DNA of 64,000 nt from CAYHCE01 sp964355015 (GCA_964355015.1 CAYHCE010000009.1:1-64000), one strand, 5' to 3'. Shown: positions 24,334 through 35,300, counted from the first letter of the stretch. Notes: generated from the sequence alone by a model not told the origin. Program-made: numbers and translations.

Positions 24334-24539
24334 TTCGACGGATTGACAATCAGTCGTCTTTTGGTCATCACTGTCATCGAATACACACCCGCTGTATCGG
24401 CCCCCTTCGCCTGAAGCCCGCCTCGACACAAGGGTGAAGCTGAGTGCCGGCATTCCTGCTGCGAGGCAGCTGAACGGTTCCCAGGAGAAGGGCCAGGGCA
24501 GCGCAGCCGCTCAGCCGGCGGGTCCAGCAAAGAGGTTGG

Positions 24540-25211
24540 TCAGGTCCTGGCCATGGCCAGGTGCTGGAGGAACCAGTCGCGGGCCAGCTGGGCGGCTTGC
24601 TCCAGGGTGCCGGGCTCCTCGAACAGATGGGTGGCTCCCGGAACCACCTGCAGGTCGTGGGGGGCCATCAGCCGGGCGGCGGCCTGCCGGTTGAGCTGGA
24701 GAACCTCGAAGTCCTCACCGCCGACGAGGAACAACGTGGGGCTGCCGACCAGCGGCAGGGCCTGCGGCGCCAGGTCGGGACGGCCACCACGGGACACCAC
24801 GGCGCCCACCGGATCCGGGCGTGCCGCCGCCGCAGCGATGGCCGCAGCGGCGCCGGTGCTGGCGCCGAACAGGCCGATCGGCAGGCCGCTCAGCTCCGGT
24901 TGCCTGCCCACCCAGTCGATGGCCCCGATCAGGCGCCGGCTGAGCAGGGGGATGTCGAAGCGCAACGACCGGTCCCGCTCGTCGATGCGCCCCTCGGCTG
25001 CGCTGAGCAGATCGAACAGGAGCGTGGCCAGCCCCGCCTCCACCAGCACGCTCGCCACGAAACGGTTGCGGCGGCTGAAGCGACTGCTGCCGCTGCCATG
25101 GGCGAACAGCACCAGCCCCGCCGCCGGATCCGGAAGGTTCAGCGTGCCGGCCAGCGCCGCCCCAGCCGACTGGACGATGACCTCCCGCTCGGTGGTGGAC
25201 GTGCGGCTCAC
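24540..25211 (-). CDS. Alpha/beta hydrolase, dienelactone-hydrolase-like
   Basis: 223 residues from the GTG at 25211, which follows a strong AGGGGGG; a GTG at 25244 would add 11 basic residues. It shows VLFAHGSGSSRFSRRNRFVA (HG oxyanion loop), IGLFGASTGAAAAI (nucleophile Ser in GAST/GxSxG), PTLFLVGGEDFEVL (Asp region) and VPGATHLFEEPG (catalytic His). The complete triad suggests an active hydrolase. The family acts on esters or phosphoribosyl-type substrates; this one's substrate is unknown. Confidence 0.8.
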   Translation of the reverse strand: MSRTSTTEREVIVQSAGAALAGTLNLPDPAAGLVLFAHGSGSSRFSRRNRFVASVLVEAGLATLLFDLLSAAEGRIDERDRSLRFDIPLLSRRLIGAIDWVGRQPELSGLPIGLFGASTGAAAAIAAAAARPDPVGAVVSRGGRPDLAPQALPLVGSPTLFLVGGEDFEVLQLNRQAAARLMAPHDLQVVPGATHLFEEPGTLEQAAQLARDWFLQHLAMART

Positions 25212-25266
25212 GGAACCCCCCTGACGCCTCCCTTTCCTAGCCACAGGAGCCTGGAGTGGATACGGT

Positions 25267-25695
25267 TCAGGAAGATCCTTCCGATCCCCATTTTCTGCCC
25301 GTGGCCCCGTGCTCGAGCAGAGCCCTGAGGCTCACTGTGCGCTTGCGTTCGAGCGGTTGGGTGTCGGCGAGTTTGGTCTCGGTGATGCCGACGCAGTCGA
25401 CGATCACGCAGTGGGTTTTGGCGATGGCGTCCTCGCCGCTCAAGGCGCCCAGGTCGTTGCTGAGCCCCGGCATGGGCTGCTCGTCGAAGCCCTCGCCCCG
25501 GGAGAAACGCCGCAGCGCCTCAATCAGCTCGGCGTCGGCGCCAGGTCCCTCGCGGATCAGGTGATGGGGGCGACTCGGGCTCGGAGAACCTGCAGAACCA
25601 GCACCTGCGTCAGCCGCCAGGGCAGGATCTCGATCTCCGGCACGAAGCGCGGGCTGATCAGGTCGCTGATGAGGTTGGCCAACCATTCCTCCTGA
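25267..25695 (-). pseudogene. Remnant resembling a type I restriction R-subunit / helicase-family gene
   Basis: The minus frame ends with EDAIAKTHCVIVDCVGITET, then KLADTQPLERKRTVSLRALL. This closely follows a block seen in HsdR-like DEAD/DEAH proteins (KTHFVIVDCVGV...DTQPLERK). Upstream, LIREGPGADAELIEALRRFS and, in another frame, EEWLANLISDLISPRFVPEI look like pieces of coding sequence that no longer join. No start, ATPase motifs or partner hsdM/hsdS are nearby. I read it as decayed restriction-modification DNA. Confidence 0.4.
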
Positions 25696-26124
25696 TCGAG
25701 GGCGTTGGCAACGCCACGATAGTTTTCAGCGCCCCATCATCGGGCGAGGCAGGTCACGCTTGAACTCCAGCGTCGTGCCCTCAGGGCGTCAGGGCGCTTG
25801 AGCAGGTCGAGCAGATCCATTCTGCTCGGAACTTCACTCGGAAGAAGCGAACCGTATCAAGGCTCCGAGTCATCAGCTGAGCGCGTAGGGTTGCATCTGC
25901 GCTCAACGCTCTCTTCTGCTGCCTGAGCTGCACGATTGCGGAGCTCTTCAGCCGTTCGCCAACCACTGAGATCACCGGCGAGGCGATGGAGACCTGCCGG
26001 AGGCAGGCCCATCGCTGCATGGAGGCGGCCCAGCAGTGCCAGGCCGCTGATGACGGCGCGGGGCTGGGGATCAGCGCCAGGGCTTGCTGCCAGTAGGTTC
26101 TGAGTCCAACACATCCCCCCTGCC
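25696..26124. other. About 430 bp without a recognisable gene
   Basis: Frames here (minus 25781-26020 and 25857-26126) give no family I can recognise. Composition is less GC-rich than the core genes. It probably continues the decayed DNA to its left, and includes the promoter of the antiporter gene that starts at 26125. Confidence 0.4.
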
Positions 26125-28110
26125 ATGCAGAGCTTGCTGCTCGACCTGGTGGTGATCTTTGCCCTTTCGGTGCTGGCGGCGATCGTGTGTCATCGCTTGC
26201 GCCTGCCTTCGGCGATCGGCCTGTTGCTGGCCGGCGTGATGGCGGGCCCCCAGGCCCTCGGCATGGTGCGCAATGCCCATGAAATAGAACTGCTCGCCGA
26301 AATCGGCGTGGTGCTGCTGCTGTTTGTCATCGGGCTGGAGATCTCGATCGCTGATCTGGAGCGGCTGCAGCGCTTCTTCGCGATTGGGGGCAGTGCCCAG
26401 TTCTTCGGCACCGCAGCGGTGGTGGCAGCTTGCCTGCTGCCACTGGGGTTGTTGCCGCAGCAGAGCCTTTACCTGGGCTTTGTGGTGGCTCTCTCCAGCA
26501 CGGCCATCGTGCTGCGTCTGCTCCAGGATCGCGGCGAACTGGAAACCCCCCATGGGCGCTCGATCCTCGCGATTCTGATTTACCAGGATGTTGGTGTGGT
26601 GCCGGTGATGCTCATGGCGCCCCTACTGGCCAGCAGCGCCGGGCTGGGGCCTGGGGCCGGCAGCGGCAGTGGCATGGGAGCCATCGGAGAGTTGCTGTTG
26701 AAGGTGCTGCTCGTGGGCGCGTTGGGCTATGGCGCCTATCGCTGGATGGTGCCCTGGGTGCTGGAACGGATTACGCGGACCCGCAGCTCAGAGGCGTTTC
26801 TGCTGGGTGTGTTCACGCTATGTGTCGGCATTGCCGTACTCACCCAGTCTCTCGGACTGTCGCTGGCTCTTGGGGCCTTTCTGGCGGGCTTCATCCTCTC
26901 GGAATCGGAGTATTCCCATCAGGCTGTGGCCGTGATGCTTCCTTTCCGCGATGTGCTGATGAGCTTGTTCTTCATCTCCATCGGCATGTTGCTCAATGTC
27001 CCCTTTGTGCTGGGACACCCCCTGCAGATTGTTCTGCTGACCCTGGCGGTCCTGCTGGTGAAGCCGCTGCTTGCTTTTGTTGCCTCGCTGGTGGTGGGTC
27101 TCCCCCTGCGTCAGTCCGTACTGTGCGGCATGTCCCTGGGCCAGGTGGGCGAGTTCTCGCTGGTGGCCACCAAAGCCGGAGTGAGTACCGGCCTGCTGGG
27201 GCCGGAGATCTTCCAGACCGTGCTTGCGGTGGCCCTGTTGAGCATGCTGGCCACCCCGGCCATGGTCGGAGCCGCCCCCTGGCTGGCTCAGACCCTGGCA
27301 CGGCGTGGCCTGGGCCGCTTGTCGAAACGGCTCCACTGGTCCGAAGACGAGGTGCCGATCGGGACCCTTGATCAGCATGTGCTGATCGTTGGTTTTGGCG
27401 TGACCGGCCGCAATCTGGCCCATAGCTGTCGCCGCTGTGACGTGCCCTATGCCGTGGTGGAGCTCAATGCCGCCCTGGTGAAACAGGCCCGCAGCCAGGG
27501 CGAGCCGATCCACTACGGTGACGCCAGCCAGCCGGCGATCCTCAACCTGGTGCGGGCCAGCCGCGCCAGGGCGATCGTGGTCGTGATCGATGATCCCGCA
27601 GCCACCCGCCGCATCGTTGAACTGGCCCGCAGGCTGGCAGCCGATGCCTACATCCTGGTGCGCAGTCGCTATCTGCGTGAGGTGGAGCCGCTCACGAATC
27701 TGGGCGCCGATGAAGTGATCGCCGACGAACTGGAAGTTTCGATCGAGGTGTTCTCACGTGTGCTGGCCAGGATGCTCGTGCCGCGGGAAACCATCAAACG
27801 CCTGATCGGTGATGTGCGCGGTGAATGGCGCCGTATGGCCAGAAACCTGGCCCCCGAGGCCACCCAGGTGAATGATCTTCGGGTCGTTCTGCCCCAGTTG
27901 GCGACCCACAGCATCCAGCTCCGGGCTGATCACCCCCTGGTGAGTCTGAGCATCGCCCAGAGTCGCCTGCGCGAAGACCACGGGGTGACCGTGCTGGCCG
28001 TGATCCGCGCCGGTCAGACCCTGGCCAACCCCTGTGGGGACCTGGAGCTGCGCCAGAATGATGTTCTGTTCGTGATTGGCCCTGTGGACTGGGATCCCGT
28101 TCTGGATTGA
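26125..28110 (+). CDS. Monovalent cation:proton antiporter, CPA2/KefB type, with RCK domains
   Basis: 661 residues. The first 385 hold about 12 membrane spans with CPA2 motifs: PSAIGLLLAGVMAGPQAL, LFVIGLEISIADLERL, VALSSTAIVLRLLQDRGELE, YQDVGVVPVM, LGAFLAGFILSESEYSHQ and GQVGEFSLVATKAG. An RCK N-domain follows at about residue 417 (HVLIVGFGVTGRNLAHSCRR, Rossmann GxGxxG), then a TrkA-C domain near 580-655. Such proteins exchange K+ or Na+ for H+ and are gated by nucleotides bound to RCK. Codon use is somewhat less GC-rich than the surrounding genes. Confidence 0.9.
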   Translation: MQSLLLDLVVIFALSVLAAIVCHRLRLPSAIGLLLAGVMAGPQALGMVRNAHEIELLAEIGVVLLLFVIGLEISIADLERLQRFFAIGGSAQFFGTAAVVAACLLPLGLLPQQSLYLGFVVALSSTAIVLRLLQDRGELETPHGRSILAILIYQDVGVVPVMLMAPLLASSAGLGPGAGSGSGMGAIGELLLKVLLVGALGYGAYRWMVPWVLERITRTRSSEAFLLGVFTLCVGIAVLTQSLGLSLALGAFLAGFILSESEYSHQAVAVMLPFRDVLMSLFFISIGMLLNVPFVLGHPLQIVLLTLAVLLVKPLLAFVASLVVGLPLRQSVLCGMSLGQVGEFSLVATKAGVSTGLLGPEIFQTVLAVALLSMLATPAMVGAAPWLAQTLARRGLGRLSKRLHWSEDEVPIGTLDQHVLIVGFGVTGRNLAHSCRRCDVPYAVVELNAALVKQARSQGEPIHYGDASQPAILNLVRASRARAIVVVIDDPAATRRIVELARRLAADAYILVRSRYLREVEPLTNLGADEVIADELEVSIEVFSRVLARMLVPRETIKRLIGDVRGEWRRMARNLAPEATQVNDLRVVLPQLATHSIQLRADHPLVSLSIAQSRLREDHGVTVLAVIRAGQTLANPCGDLELRQNDVLFVIGPVDWDPVLD

Positions 28111-28246
28111 CCACGGCCCTCCAGGTACTGGCCGGGGTTTTGCTCGCTTCTGTCCCCTGCGTGGCGCCCGCTCCCTGCAGCACTCCGCCGACCCGGGTTC
28201 GCGCCCCAACCGGGATGCCTATGACAGCGCCATGGCGATGCGATCC

Positions 28247-30271
28247 TTACAGACCGAACGGATAGGTGTCCGGCATTCCTTTCAGTGCCGCGGTCGCGAG
28301 TGGCGTTACGGCATGGCTCTGGTCGAACCAGATGTACTCGTCGAACTGCTGCGGCAGCACGGCCTGGAAGTAGTGGCTCTGAAGTTCGCTCTCGGGGCGG
28401 TAGATCACGCCGATCGCCCGTTCGAGCCGCGGCTTCATCAGCGCCCTGCGAAGTTCCACGGAAGCCGGCGTCCTTAGAGGCAGCAGGAACTGGCGTTCGC
28501 CGCTCTCGTGGCACAGACGTTCGTAGCTCTGCTCCAGTGACGGACGCACGCTCCTGATGAGCATCGGGCCGTCCCAGTCCGTTGCAGCGGCGACGCTGCC
28601 GCCGTGCGTGCCGAAGCCGATGGCATAGGCGGCAGGGCCGAACTGCTGCCGGCAGAGCTGGCCGATGTTGAATTCGCCCCGCCTCGTCATCTCGGTGGCG
28701 CTCGCATCGCCGACATGAGAGTTGTGCGCCCAGACGACGGCGCGGCTCTCGGGGCCGTGATGGTGCAGGAGGTTCAGCAGCGTGTCGAACATGTGCCGGT
28801 CGCGCAGATTCCATGAGGCGCGCGAGCCGTAGTACATGATCCGGTAGTACTGCTCGGCGTTCGAGACCAGCAGAGCGTTCTGGCTGGCGTCGAGAAAGCG
28901 CTCGCCATCCTGCTCGGCGTAGGCCTGTTCCTTGCGGAGCAGGTCCTTCAGGACGGCAACGACGGGGGCCTCGCAACTGCGATAGCTGCCGGTGATCGCG
29001 GCATGCCCATAGATGGCCGGCTCCGCCTCCCATGGCGTCAGACAGCCATAGCGCAGCTGGGCCAGCTGCGACGCCTGTGGGTCGACGTCCTTGAGGTAAT
29101 CGAGAACCGCTCGGATCGAGCTGTAGAGGCTGTAGAGGTCGAGCCCACGGAACGCGACGCGCTGCGCGGGCGCGCGGGCGGCGTTGTGGGCCCGCAGCCA
29201 GTCGACGAACTCGCGGGTCTCGCCGTTGCGCCACATCCAGGTGGGGAAGCGGGCAAATGCGCTCCACTCCGAGGGCGGAGTTTCGGCATGCCGCACGTAG
29301 TGATCGACGCGGGCCGCATCCGGCCAGTCGCCCTCGATCGCCACGAACGAGAACCCCTTGCGCTCGATCAGCTCCCGCGTGATCCGCGCCCGCATGCGGT
29401 AAAACTCCGAGGTGCCGTGCGAGGCCTCACCGATCAGCACCACCCGTGCAGCGCCGATCCGTCCGAGCAGCGGCGCCAGGTCGACCGAGTCGATGTCGCT
29501 GAACGGTTCGCAGGCAGCGGCGATCAGGCGGGCGACTTCGTGGTCGTCTACCCTCGCCCGATCTTCACGGCGCAACGGCAGCGGCGGCTGATCAGGCGGC
29601 TCCGGTGCCCAGCCCTGCTCGCCGACGAGCGGCACGAAGCGCACGTCGAGCAGTTCTTCGGTTGTGTATTCGGTGTCCGAGAGCCGGGTGATGCGCAGCA
29701 GTTCCTGCAGACGCCGCTCCGCACCCACGGGGATCACGAGCCTGCCGCCGATCTTCAGCTGCTCCTTGAGCGACCGTGGCACCTCGGGACCGCCGGCGGC
29801 CACCAGGATCGCGTCGTACGGTGCGTGCTCTGGCCAGCCGAGCGTGCCGTCGCCCTGCAGCACATGCACGTTGCGGAACCCCTGCGAGCGGAGCGCCCCG
29901 GCCGCCCGGGTCGCGATCTGGCCGTCGCGTTCGACCGTGTAGACGGTCTGGGCGATCCGTGAGAGCACCGCTGCCGCGTAGCCCGATCCGGTGCCGATGT
30001 CCAGCACCGTCTCCTCGCCCTTCAGCAGCAGCGCCTCCGCCATCAGCGCCACGATGTAGGGCTGGGTGGCCGTCTGGCCGGCCTCGATCGGCAACGGCGT
30101 GTCGTCATAGGCGAATTCGCGCAGCTCCTGGGGCAGGAAGGCCTCGCGCTGCACATGGCGCATCGCGTCGAGCACGAGCGGGGAAGCGATGCCGCGATGG
30201 GCAATCTGCCGCTCCACCATCGCGTGACGGCGGCGGCTCGACTCGGCGTTCCTGTCGGTGGTCGCGTTCAT
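28247..30271 (-). CDS. Fusion of a protein-isoaspartate-methyltransferase domain and an erythromycin-esterase-family domain
   Basis: 674 residues. Residues 15-225 match PCMT: MVERQIAHRGIASPLVLDAM, AYDDTPLPIEAGQTATQPYI, EETVLDIGTGSGYAAAVLSR (SAM motif I), DAILVAAGGPEVP and GGRLVIPVG. Residues 255-665 match the erythromycin-esterase/succinoglycan family: ARVVLIGEASHGTSEFYRMR, FVAIEGDWPDAARVDHYVR, VWAHNSHVGDAS and AIGFGTHGGSVAAA, with conserved His and Glu. The first domain should repair isoaspartate. The second is a presumed hydrolase; resistance to macrolides cannot be inferred. No frame break exists at the junction. Reads toward kefB, with 136 bp between. Confidence 0.85.
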   Translation of the reverse strand: MNATTDRNAESSRRRHAMVERQIAHRGIASPLVLDAMRHVQREAFLPQELREFAYDDTPLPIEAGQTATQPYIVALMAEALLLKGEETVLDIGTGSGYAAAVLSRIAQTVYTVERDGQIATRAAGALRSQGFRNVHVLQGDGTLGWPEHAPYDAILVAAGGPEVPRSLKEQLKIGGRLVIPVGAERRLQELLRITRLSDTEYTTEELLDVRFVPLVGEQGWAPEPPDQPPLPLRREDRARVDDHEVARLIAAACEPFSDIDSVDLAPLLGRIGAARVVLIGEASHGTSEFYRMRARITRELIERKGFSFVAIEGDWPDAARVDHYVRHAETPPSEWSAFARFPTWMWRNGETREFVDWLRAHNAARAPAQRVAFRGLDLYSLYSSIRAVLDYLKDVDPQASQLAQLRYGCLTPWEAEPAIYGHAAITGSYRSCEAPVVAVLKDLLRKEQAYAEQDGERFLDASQNALLVSNAEQYYRIMYYGSRASWNLRDRHMFDTLLNLLHHHGPESRAVVWAHNSHVGDASATEMTRRGEFNIGQLCRQQFGPAAYAIGFGTHGGSVAAATDWDGPMLIRSVRPSLEQSYERLCHESGERQFLLPLRTPASVELRRALMKPRLERAIGVIYRPESELQSHYFQAVLPQQFDEYIWFDQSHAVTPLATAALKGMPDTYPFGL

Positions 30272-30307
30272 CCTGATGGTCAGGCTACGCCGCGCCTCGC
30301 TCCCCCT

Positions 30308-32350
30308 TCACCTTCCTGGGGCCTGGCGACCGAGCAGCCGGCGGGTGGTGGCGGTGATCTCTGCCTGGCTGGCTTTCGGCAGCAGGGAAGAGCGCCCGCC
30401 GGCGTGTCTGGCCAGGTCGGCCGCGAAGCCTGAGGCCACGTGACGATTGCCGGTGTCGATCACCAGCAGCTCCATCCCCAGCTGGCCGATGGCTGCTGCC
30501 ATGGTCAGCAGCTCCTGGCGCATCCCGTCGAGGCCGAGGGGCTCCGGCTCTTCGCTGCTGGAGGAGGCCAGCGAGCGGCTGAGCGAGACGTTGGCCTTGA
30601 CGTCGCTGATCAGCACGATCATCACTTCGCCGATGTCCTTGGCGTTGCGGGCGTTCTGCCCCAGCCGCACCGCCAGGGCCAGGCCGTGGGCCATGGGCGA
30701 CCCTCCGCCGCAGGGCAGCCGCTCGAGCCGTCGGGAGGCGGCCGTGATCGAACGGGTGGGGGGCAGCAGCACGTCGGCGCGCCGGCCGCGGAAGGCGATC
30801 AGGGCCACCTGATCGCGGCTGCGGTAGGCCTCGCCGAGCAGTTGCAGCACCGCGCCCTTGGCGGCCTGCATGCGGTTCAGGGCCATCGAGCCGGAGGCAT
30901 CCACCACGAAGATCACCAGGGCCCCGGCCTTGCGCGCCAGCAGCCTGACGCGCAGGTCGTCGTCGCGCAGCACCAGGTGGCGACCGCGGCGCTGCGCCTC
31001 CCGCCTTCCCAGGGCCCGCCGCCGCGCCTTCTGGTAAGGCGCGGCCGCCCGCAGGGTGGCGTCGATGGCGACGCGCTGGATCGGTCCGTGCGGCAGCACC
31101 GGTTTCACGTAGCGGCCGCGCTCCTGCGAGCGCACGATCCCTCGCCCGCCTGCCTTGCCATGGCGACGGTGCCCCCGGGCGGCCAGCGCCAGCAGGTGGG
31201 GATCGAGCACCACACCCTCCGGCGAGAAGACGAACTCCTCCGGGATGCTGCCGCTGGGCGGTTCGTCCGTCGCCGGCTCCGGCGGTGGCGGTTCCCCTTC
31301 TGGTGGCGTTTCCGTGGGAGCCTCCGGTGGCCTCTGCTCGGGGCCAGGTGGCGGTTCGGCCTGGGCGGCGAAGGCGGCCGAACGGGGCAGGATCACCAGT
31401 TCCACCGCCCGGCGCAGATCGAGGGCGTTCACGCAGCGGCGCCCCTGCAGAGCCGCATGGGCCCGGGCCACCCGCAGGGCGAACAGGTCGGCGCGATGGC
31501 CCTCGACGCCGGCACGGATCGCCTCCTCCACCAGGTAACGGGTCTGCTCCGGCGCCAGCCGCACGCGGGACAGGCGGCGGCGGCCCGCCACGATCTGCCG
31601 GCGCAGCTCCACCAGGCCGGGACCCTGGAGGCGCCAGAAGCCGGCCGGGTCGCCGGCGTACTGCAGCACCCGCTCCACGGCCTCGACGCGGTCGGCCTGA
31701 GCCAGGGGCGTGTCGGACGACAGCACCATCGCGATGCGGTCGATCAGATGGGGCCGCAGCTCCCCTTCCGCGGGGTTGTAGGTGGCGATCAGCAGGGGGC
31801 GGCAGGGATGGCGGAAGCTGATGCCCTCGCGCTCCACCTGATGGACGCCGTCGGCCACCACCGCGAGCAGCAGGTTGGCGATGCCCGGCTCCAGCAGGTT
31901 GATCTCATCGACGTAGAGCACACCGCGGTGGGCCGCCGCCAGCAGTCCGGGCTGGAACACCGGCCGGCCCTGCCGGATCGAGGCGCTCACGTCGACCGAG
32001 CCGATCAGCCGGTCTTCGCTGACCCCCAGCGGCACCTGGACGAACGGCGTGGGCACCAGCCGGCTCACGGGTGTGCGGCTGATGGTGGCGCGATGGGCCC
32101 AGGTGGCGTCGTCCCACTCCCAGGGGGCGGCCGGGTCGGCATTGCAGCAGGAGTGGCGGAGTACCCGGATCGGCGGCAGCAGATCTGCCAGAGCCCGGGC
32201 CAGCACCGATTTGGCGGTGCCCCGGCGGCCGGCGATCACCACCCCGCCAAGGCCTGGATCCACCGCCAGCAGCAACAGGGCGGTGCGGAGGGCCTCCTGA
32301 TCCACCACGGCATGGAGGGGGAAGGCCAGCGGCCGTGTGGCCTGGATCAC
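30308..32350 (-). CDS. Second magnesium-chelatase-D-like subunit (ChlD2; I-type AAA+ plus VWA)
   Basis: 680 residues from a GTG at 32350 that shares its G with the stop of the upstream H-like gene. AAA+ domain: VVIAGRRGTAKSVLARALAD (Walker A-like 41-48, with Ala where ChlD of this window has Gly), RGVLYVDEINLLEPGIANLL (Walker B) and RPLLIATYNPAEGELRPHL (sensor 1). A proline-rich linker (about 360-405) follows. The C-terminal integrin-I domain has the MIDAS VVDASGSMALNRM and PCGGGSPMAHGLALAVRLGQ. It is parallel in design to chlD at 56602, but its linker is shorter and much less acidic. Partner: the H-like gene. Metal and substrate unknown; a chelatase activity is inference. Confidence 0.8.
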   Translation of the reverse strand: MIQATRPLAFPLHAVVDQEALRTALLLLAVDPGLGGVVIAGRRGTAKSVLARALADLLPPIRVLRHSCCNADPAAPWEWDDATWAHRATISRTPVSRLVPTPFVQVPLGVSEDRLIGSVDVSASIRQGRPVFQPGLLAAAHRGVLYVDEINLLEPGIANLLLAVVADGVHQVEREGISFRHPCRPLLIATYNPAEGELRPHLIDRIAMVLSSDTPLAQADRVEAVERVLQYAGDPAGFWRLQGPGLVELRRQIVAGRRRLSRVRLAPEQTRYLVEEAIRAGVEGHRADLFALRVARAHAALQGRRCVNALDLRRAVELVILPRSAAFAAQAEPPPGPEQRPPEAPTETPPEGEPPPPEPATDEPPSGSIPEEFVFSPEGVVLDPHLLALAARGHRRHGKAGGRGIVRSQERGRYVKPVLPHGPIQRVAIDATLRAAAPYQKARRRALGRREAQRRGRHLVLRDDDLRVRLLARKAGALVIFVVDASGSMALNRMQAAKGAVLQLLGEAYRSRDQVALIAFRGRRADVLLPPTRSITAASRRLERLPCGGGSPMAHGLALAVRLGQNARNAKDIGEVMIVLISDVKANVSLSRSLASSSSEEPEPLGLDGMRQELLTMAAAIGQLGMELLVIDTGNRHVASGFAADLARHAGGRSSLLPKASQAEITATTRRLLGRQAPGR

Positions 32351-35300
32351 TACGGGCTGCCGGCCACGGCCACCCCCTCCAGCTCGGCGTCGGTGAGGTC
32401 GTAGAGCTGGCGCAGCTTGTCGAGCTTCTCGGGCGGGGCGCTCCAGATGCCCCGGCTGCTGGCCTCCAGCATGCGGCCCACCACGTTGCGGAAGGCTTCG
32501 GGGTTGGCCTCGCGCAGCCGTTTCGCCATCGCTGCATCGAAGGCGTAGGTGTCGGCGGCCTGGTCGTAGACCCACTGGTCGTGGAAGTCGGAGGTGCCGG
32601 CCCAGCCGATCAGGGCCGTCATCCGCTGGGAGATTTCGTAGGCCCCTCCGGAGCCCATCGCCGCCATCGACTCGGCCCAGCGGGGATTGAGCAGCTTGGT
32701 GCGGTACTCCAGCCGCAGCAGTTCCTCGAGCTCCCGTGGGGTGGTGTCGCGGGAGAACGACTCCACGAAACTGGCGGCCACCTTCCGGCCCGGCCGGCTA
32801 TCGGTCTGCGCCACCTCGGCGGCGCGCTTGAGGCCGCCGGTGTTGGCGTAGTACTCCTGGATGTCGGTGAGGCCGTACTCCACGGAATCGATCTGCTGCA
32901 CCACCCGATCGGTGCTGCGCAGCAGGGAGGCCATCACCTCGGGGCGGGCCTGCCCCTTGTCGCTGCGGCCGTAGCTGTAGGTGTTGCGCTCCCGCCAGGT
33001 GGCGGCCAGCTCGTCGCCGCTCTCCCAGTTGGCATCCGTGACCCGATCGTTCACCAGGGAGCCGAAGTCGCCGGCGGGATTGGAGAACAGGCGCGCGGTG
33101 GGGTTCTCGATCCCCCGGGCTTCCAGTTCCCGTGCATGGCGCCGGATCGCGTTGCGCTCCGGGGGTTCGTCGGCCTCGGCGGCACGGCGGAACAGATCGT
33201 CGAGCAGCTCGACGATGTTCACGAAGCTGTCGCGGAAGATCCCCGAGAGGTTCACCAGCACATCGATGCGGGGATGGTCCAGTTCCGCCAGGGGGCGCAG
33301 GTCGTAGCGGACGATGCGTCCCGTTGCTTCCTTCACCGCTTCGGCTCCCACCAGCTCCAGCAGGATCGCCAGCGACTCGCCGCGGGTCTTGATCGCATCG
33401 AGGCCCCAGAGCATCACCGCCACGGTCTCGGGCCAGGCGCCGTCGTTGTCGGCACGGTGCTTCTCGAGGATGCGCAGGGCGATGGCGCGGCCCCGGGCCA
33501 TCGCTCCGGGGGAGGGCATGCGGTAGGGGTCCAAGGCATGGATGTTGCGGCCGGTGGGCAGCACCCCGGGGCCGTCGCGCAGCAGGTCGCCGCCGGGGGC
33601 GGGGGGGATGTACTCGCCCCCCAGGCCGCGCAGCAGGTTGGTGAGTTCCTCGGAGCTGCGCTCCAGCAGCTGGGCGATCCGCAGGGCTTCACCGATCCGC
33701 TCCGTGCCGGGATGGAGACGCTCCAGTTCCTCGGTGTGGCGCTGCAGCTCCTCGTTGCCGCCGGGGGGAGGGCGCCGGCCGATCTCCTCCAGCACGGCAG
33801 GATCGAGGGCGTCGCCGAAGTACGCCCTGAGGTAGCCCAGCCGTTGCTCCGCATCCGGTGGCTGGCCGAGGGTGTGGAGGCCGCTGGAGAACAGCCGGTT
33901 CTCCAGCAGCTGCAGATAGGAGCTCAGCCGCACCAGCCAGGTGGTGAAGGTCTCCAGGTCGCTGCCGGCCGTCTCGGGAGCGGGACAGTCGGCATCCAGT
34001 CCCGCATCGCTCACCTTCTTGAGGATGCCCTCCCGCAGGGCCTCGTTGCGCGCCGGATTCTCCCGGTACTCGGCGATCAGATCCCGCAGCGCCACCAGCT
34101 CCCGGTAGAGGCCGGCGCGGCCGTAGGGGGGAACGTTGTGGGAGACGATCACGCCGTAGCCGCGCCGTTTGGCGAGCATCGATTCGGAGGGATTGTTGGC
34201 CGCATACACGTAGAGGTGCGGCAGGTTGCCCAGCAGGATGTCGGGCCAGGAGGCGCCCGTGTTGCCGAGGGGCGAGCCCGGCAGCCATTCCACCGTGCCG
34301 TGCATGCCGAAGTGCAGCACCGCGTCGGCGCGGAACGTGTGCTGCAACCAGCCGTAGAAGGCGGCGTACTGGGGGTGGGGGGTGAGATCGCGCTCGTACA
34401 TCAGCCGCATCGGATCACCCGCCACCCCCAGCGGCGGCTGCACGCCGATCCAGACGTTGCCGAGCTGCACGCCTCCCAGCAGGAAGCGATCGCCGAGGGT
34501 GCGGATGCCGGTGCCCGTGAGCGGCCCCCATTGCTTCTCGATGCGTGAGCTGTGCAGCGGCCCCAGCCACTGCCTCAGCTCGTCGACCGACACGCTGGCG
34601 GTGGCGGCCTCCTCGAACCGCTGGCCCTGCGGGATGCGGGCGATCCAGGCGTCGTCGGCTTCCTTCACCTGCCGGATCAGCTCCTCGCCGCTGGCGGGCA
34701 GGGGGCCCACCGCGTAGCCCTGTTGCGACAGCGCCTCCAGCAGGTGCAGCAACGAGGCGGGCACGTTCAGCAGCGCGGCGGTGCCGGTGGCGCCGTAGCC
34801 GGGAGGGAAGCCGTAGAGCACGATCGCCAGCCGGCGCTCACAGGCGGGTTTGCGGCGCAGGGCGATCCAGGCGTTCAAGCGGCCGGTGAGGCGCTTGAGG
34901 CGCTCGGGAATCAGATAGATGCGATCGCCCACCAGCCCGCCGAGGGGTACCGGATCGATGGCCCCATCGAGTTCGGGCAGGGCGAAGAGCACCACGCTCT
35001 GCAGGCCACCGATGCCCTGGCGGGTCCAGGAGTGGAGATCCTGGATCAGCAGGGGGGCCGACACCACGTAGGGCACGTTCTTGGCCCGCAGGATGCGCTG
35101 GGCCACCTCCTCGCGGCGACCCGCCTGCATCGACCCGGCCGGACCGCCCACCAGGGGGAAGCCGATCGTGGAGACGATGGCCTCAACAGCGACGGCCTGC
35201 CGGCGGCCGCCGCCAGCCACCGCGGCGAGGTTGGCCTCCAGCTTGCTGGCCTCCAGTTCGCTGGCGCTGGTCATCCAGTCGCGCACGGCCATGTGGCCCT

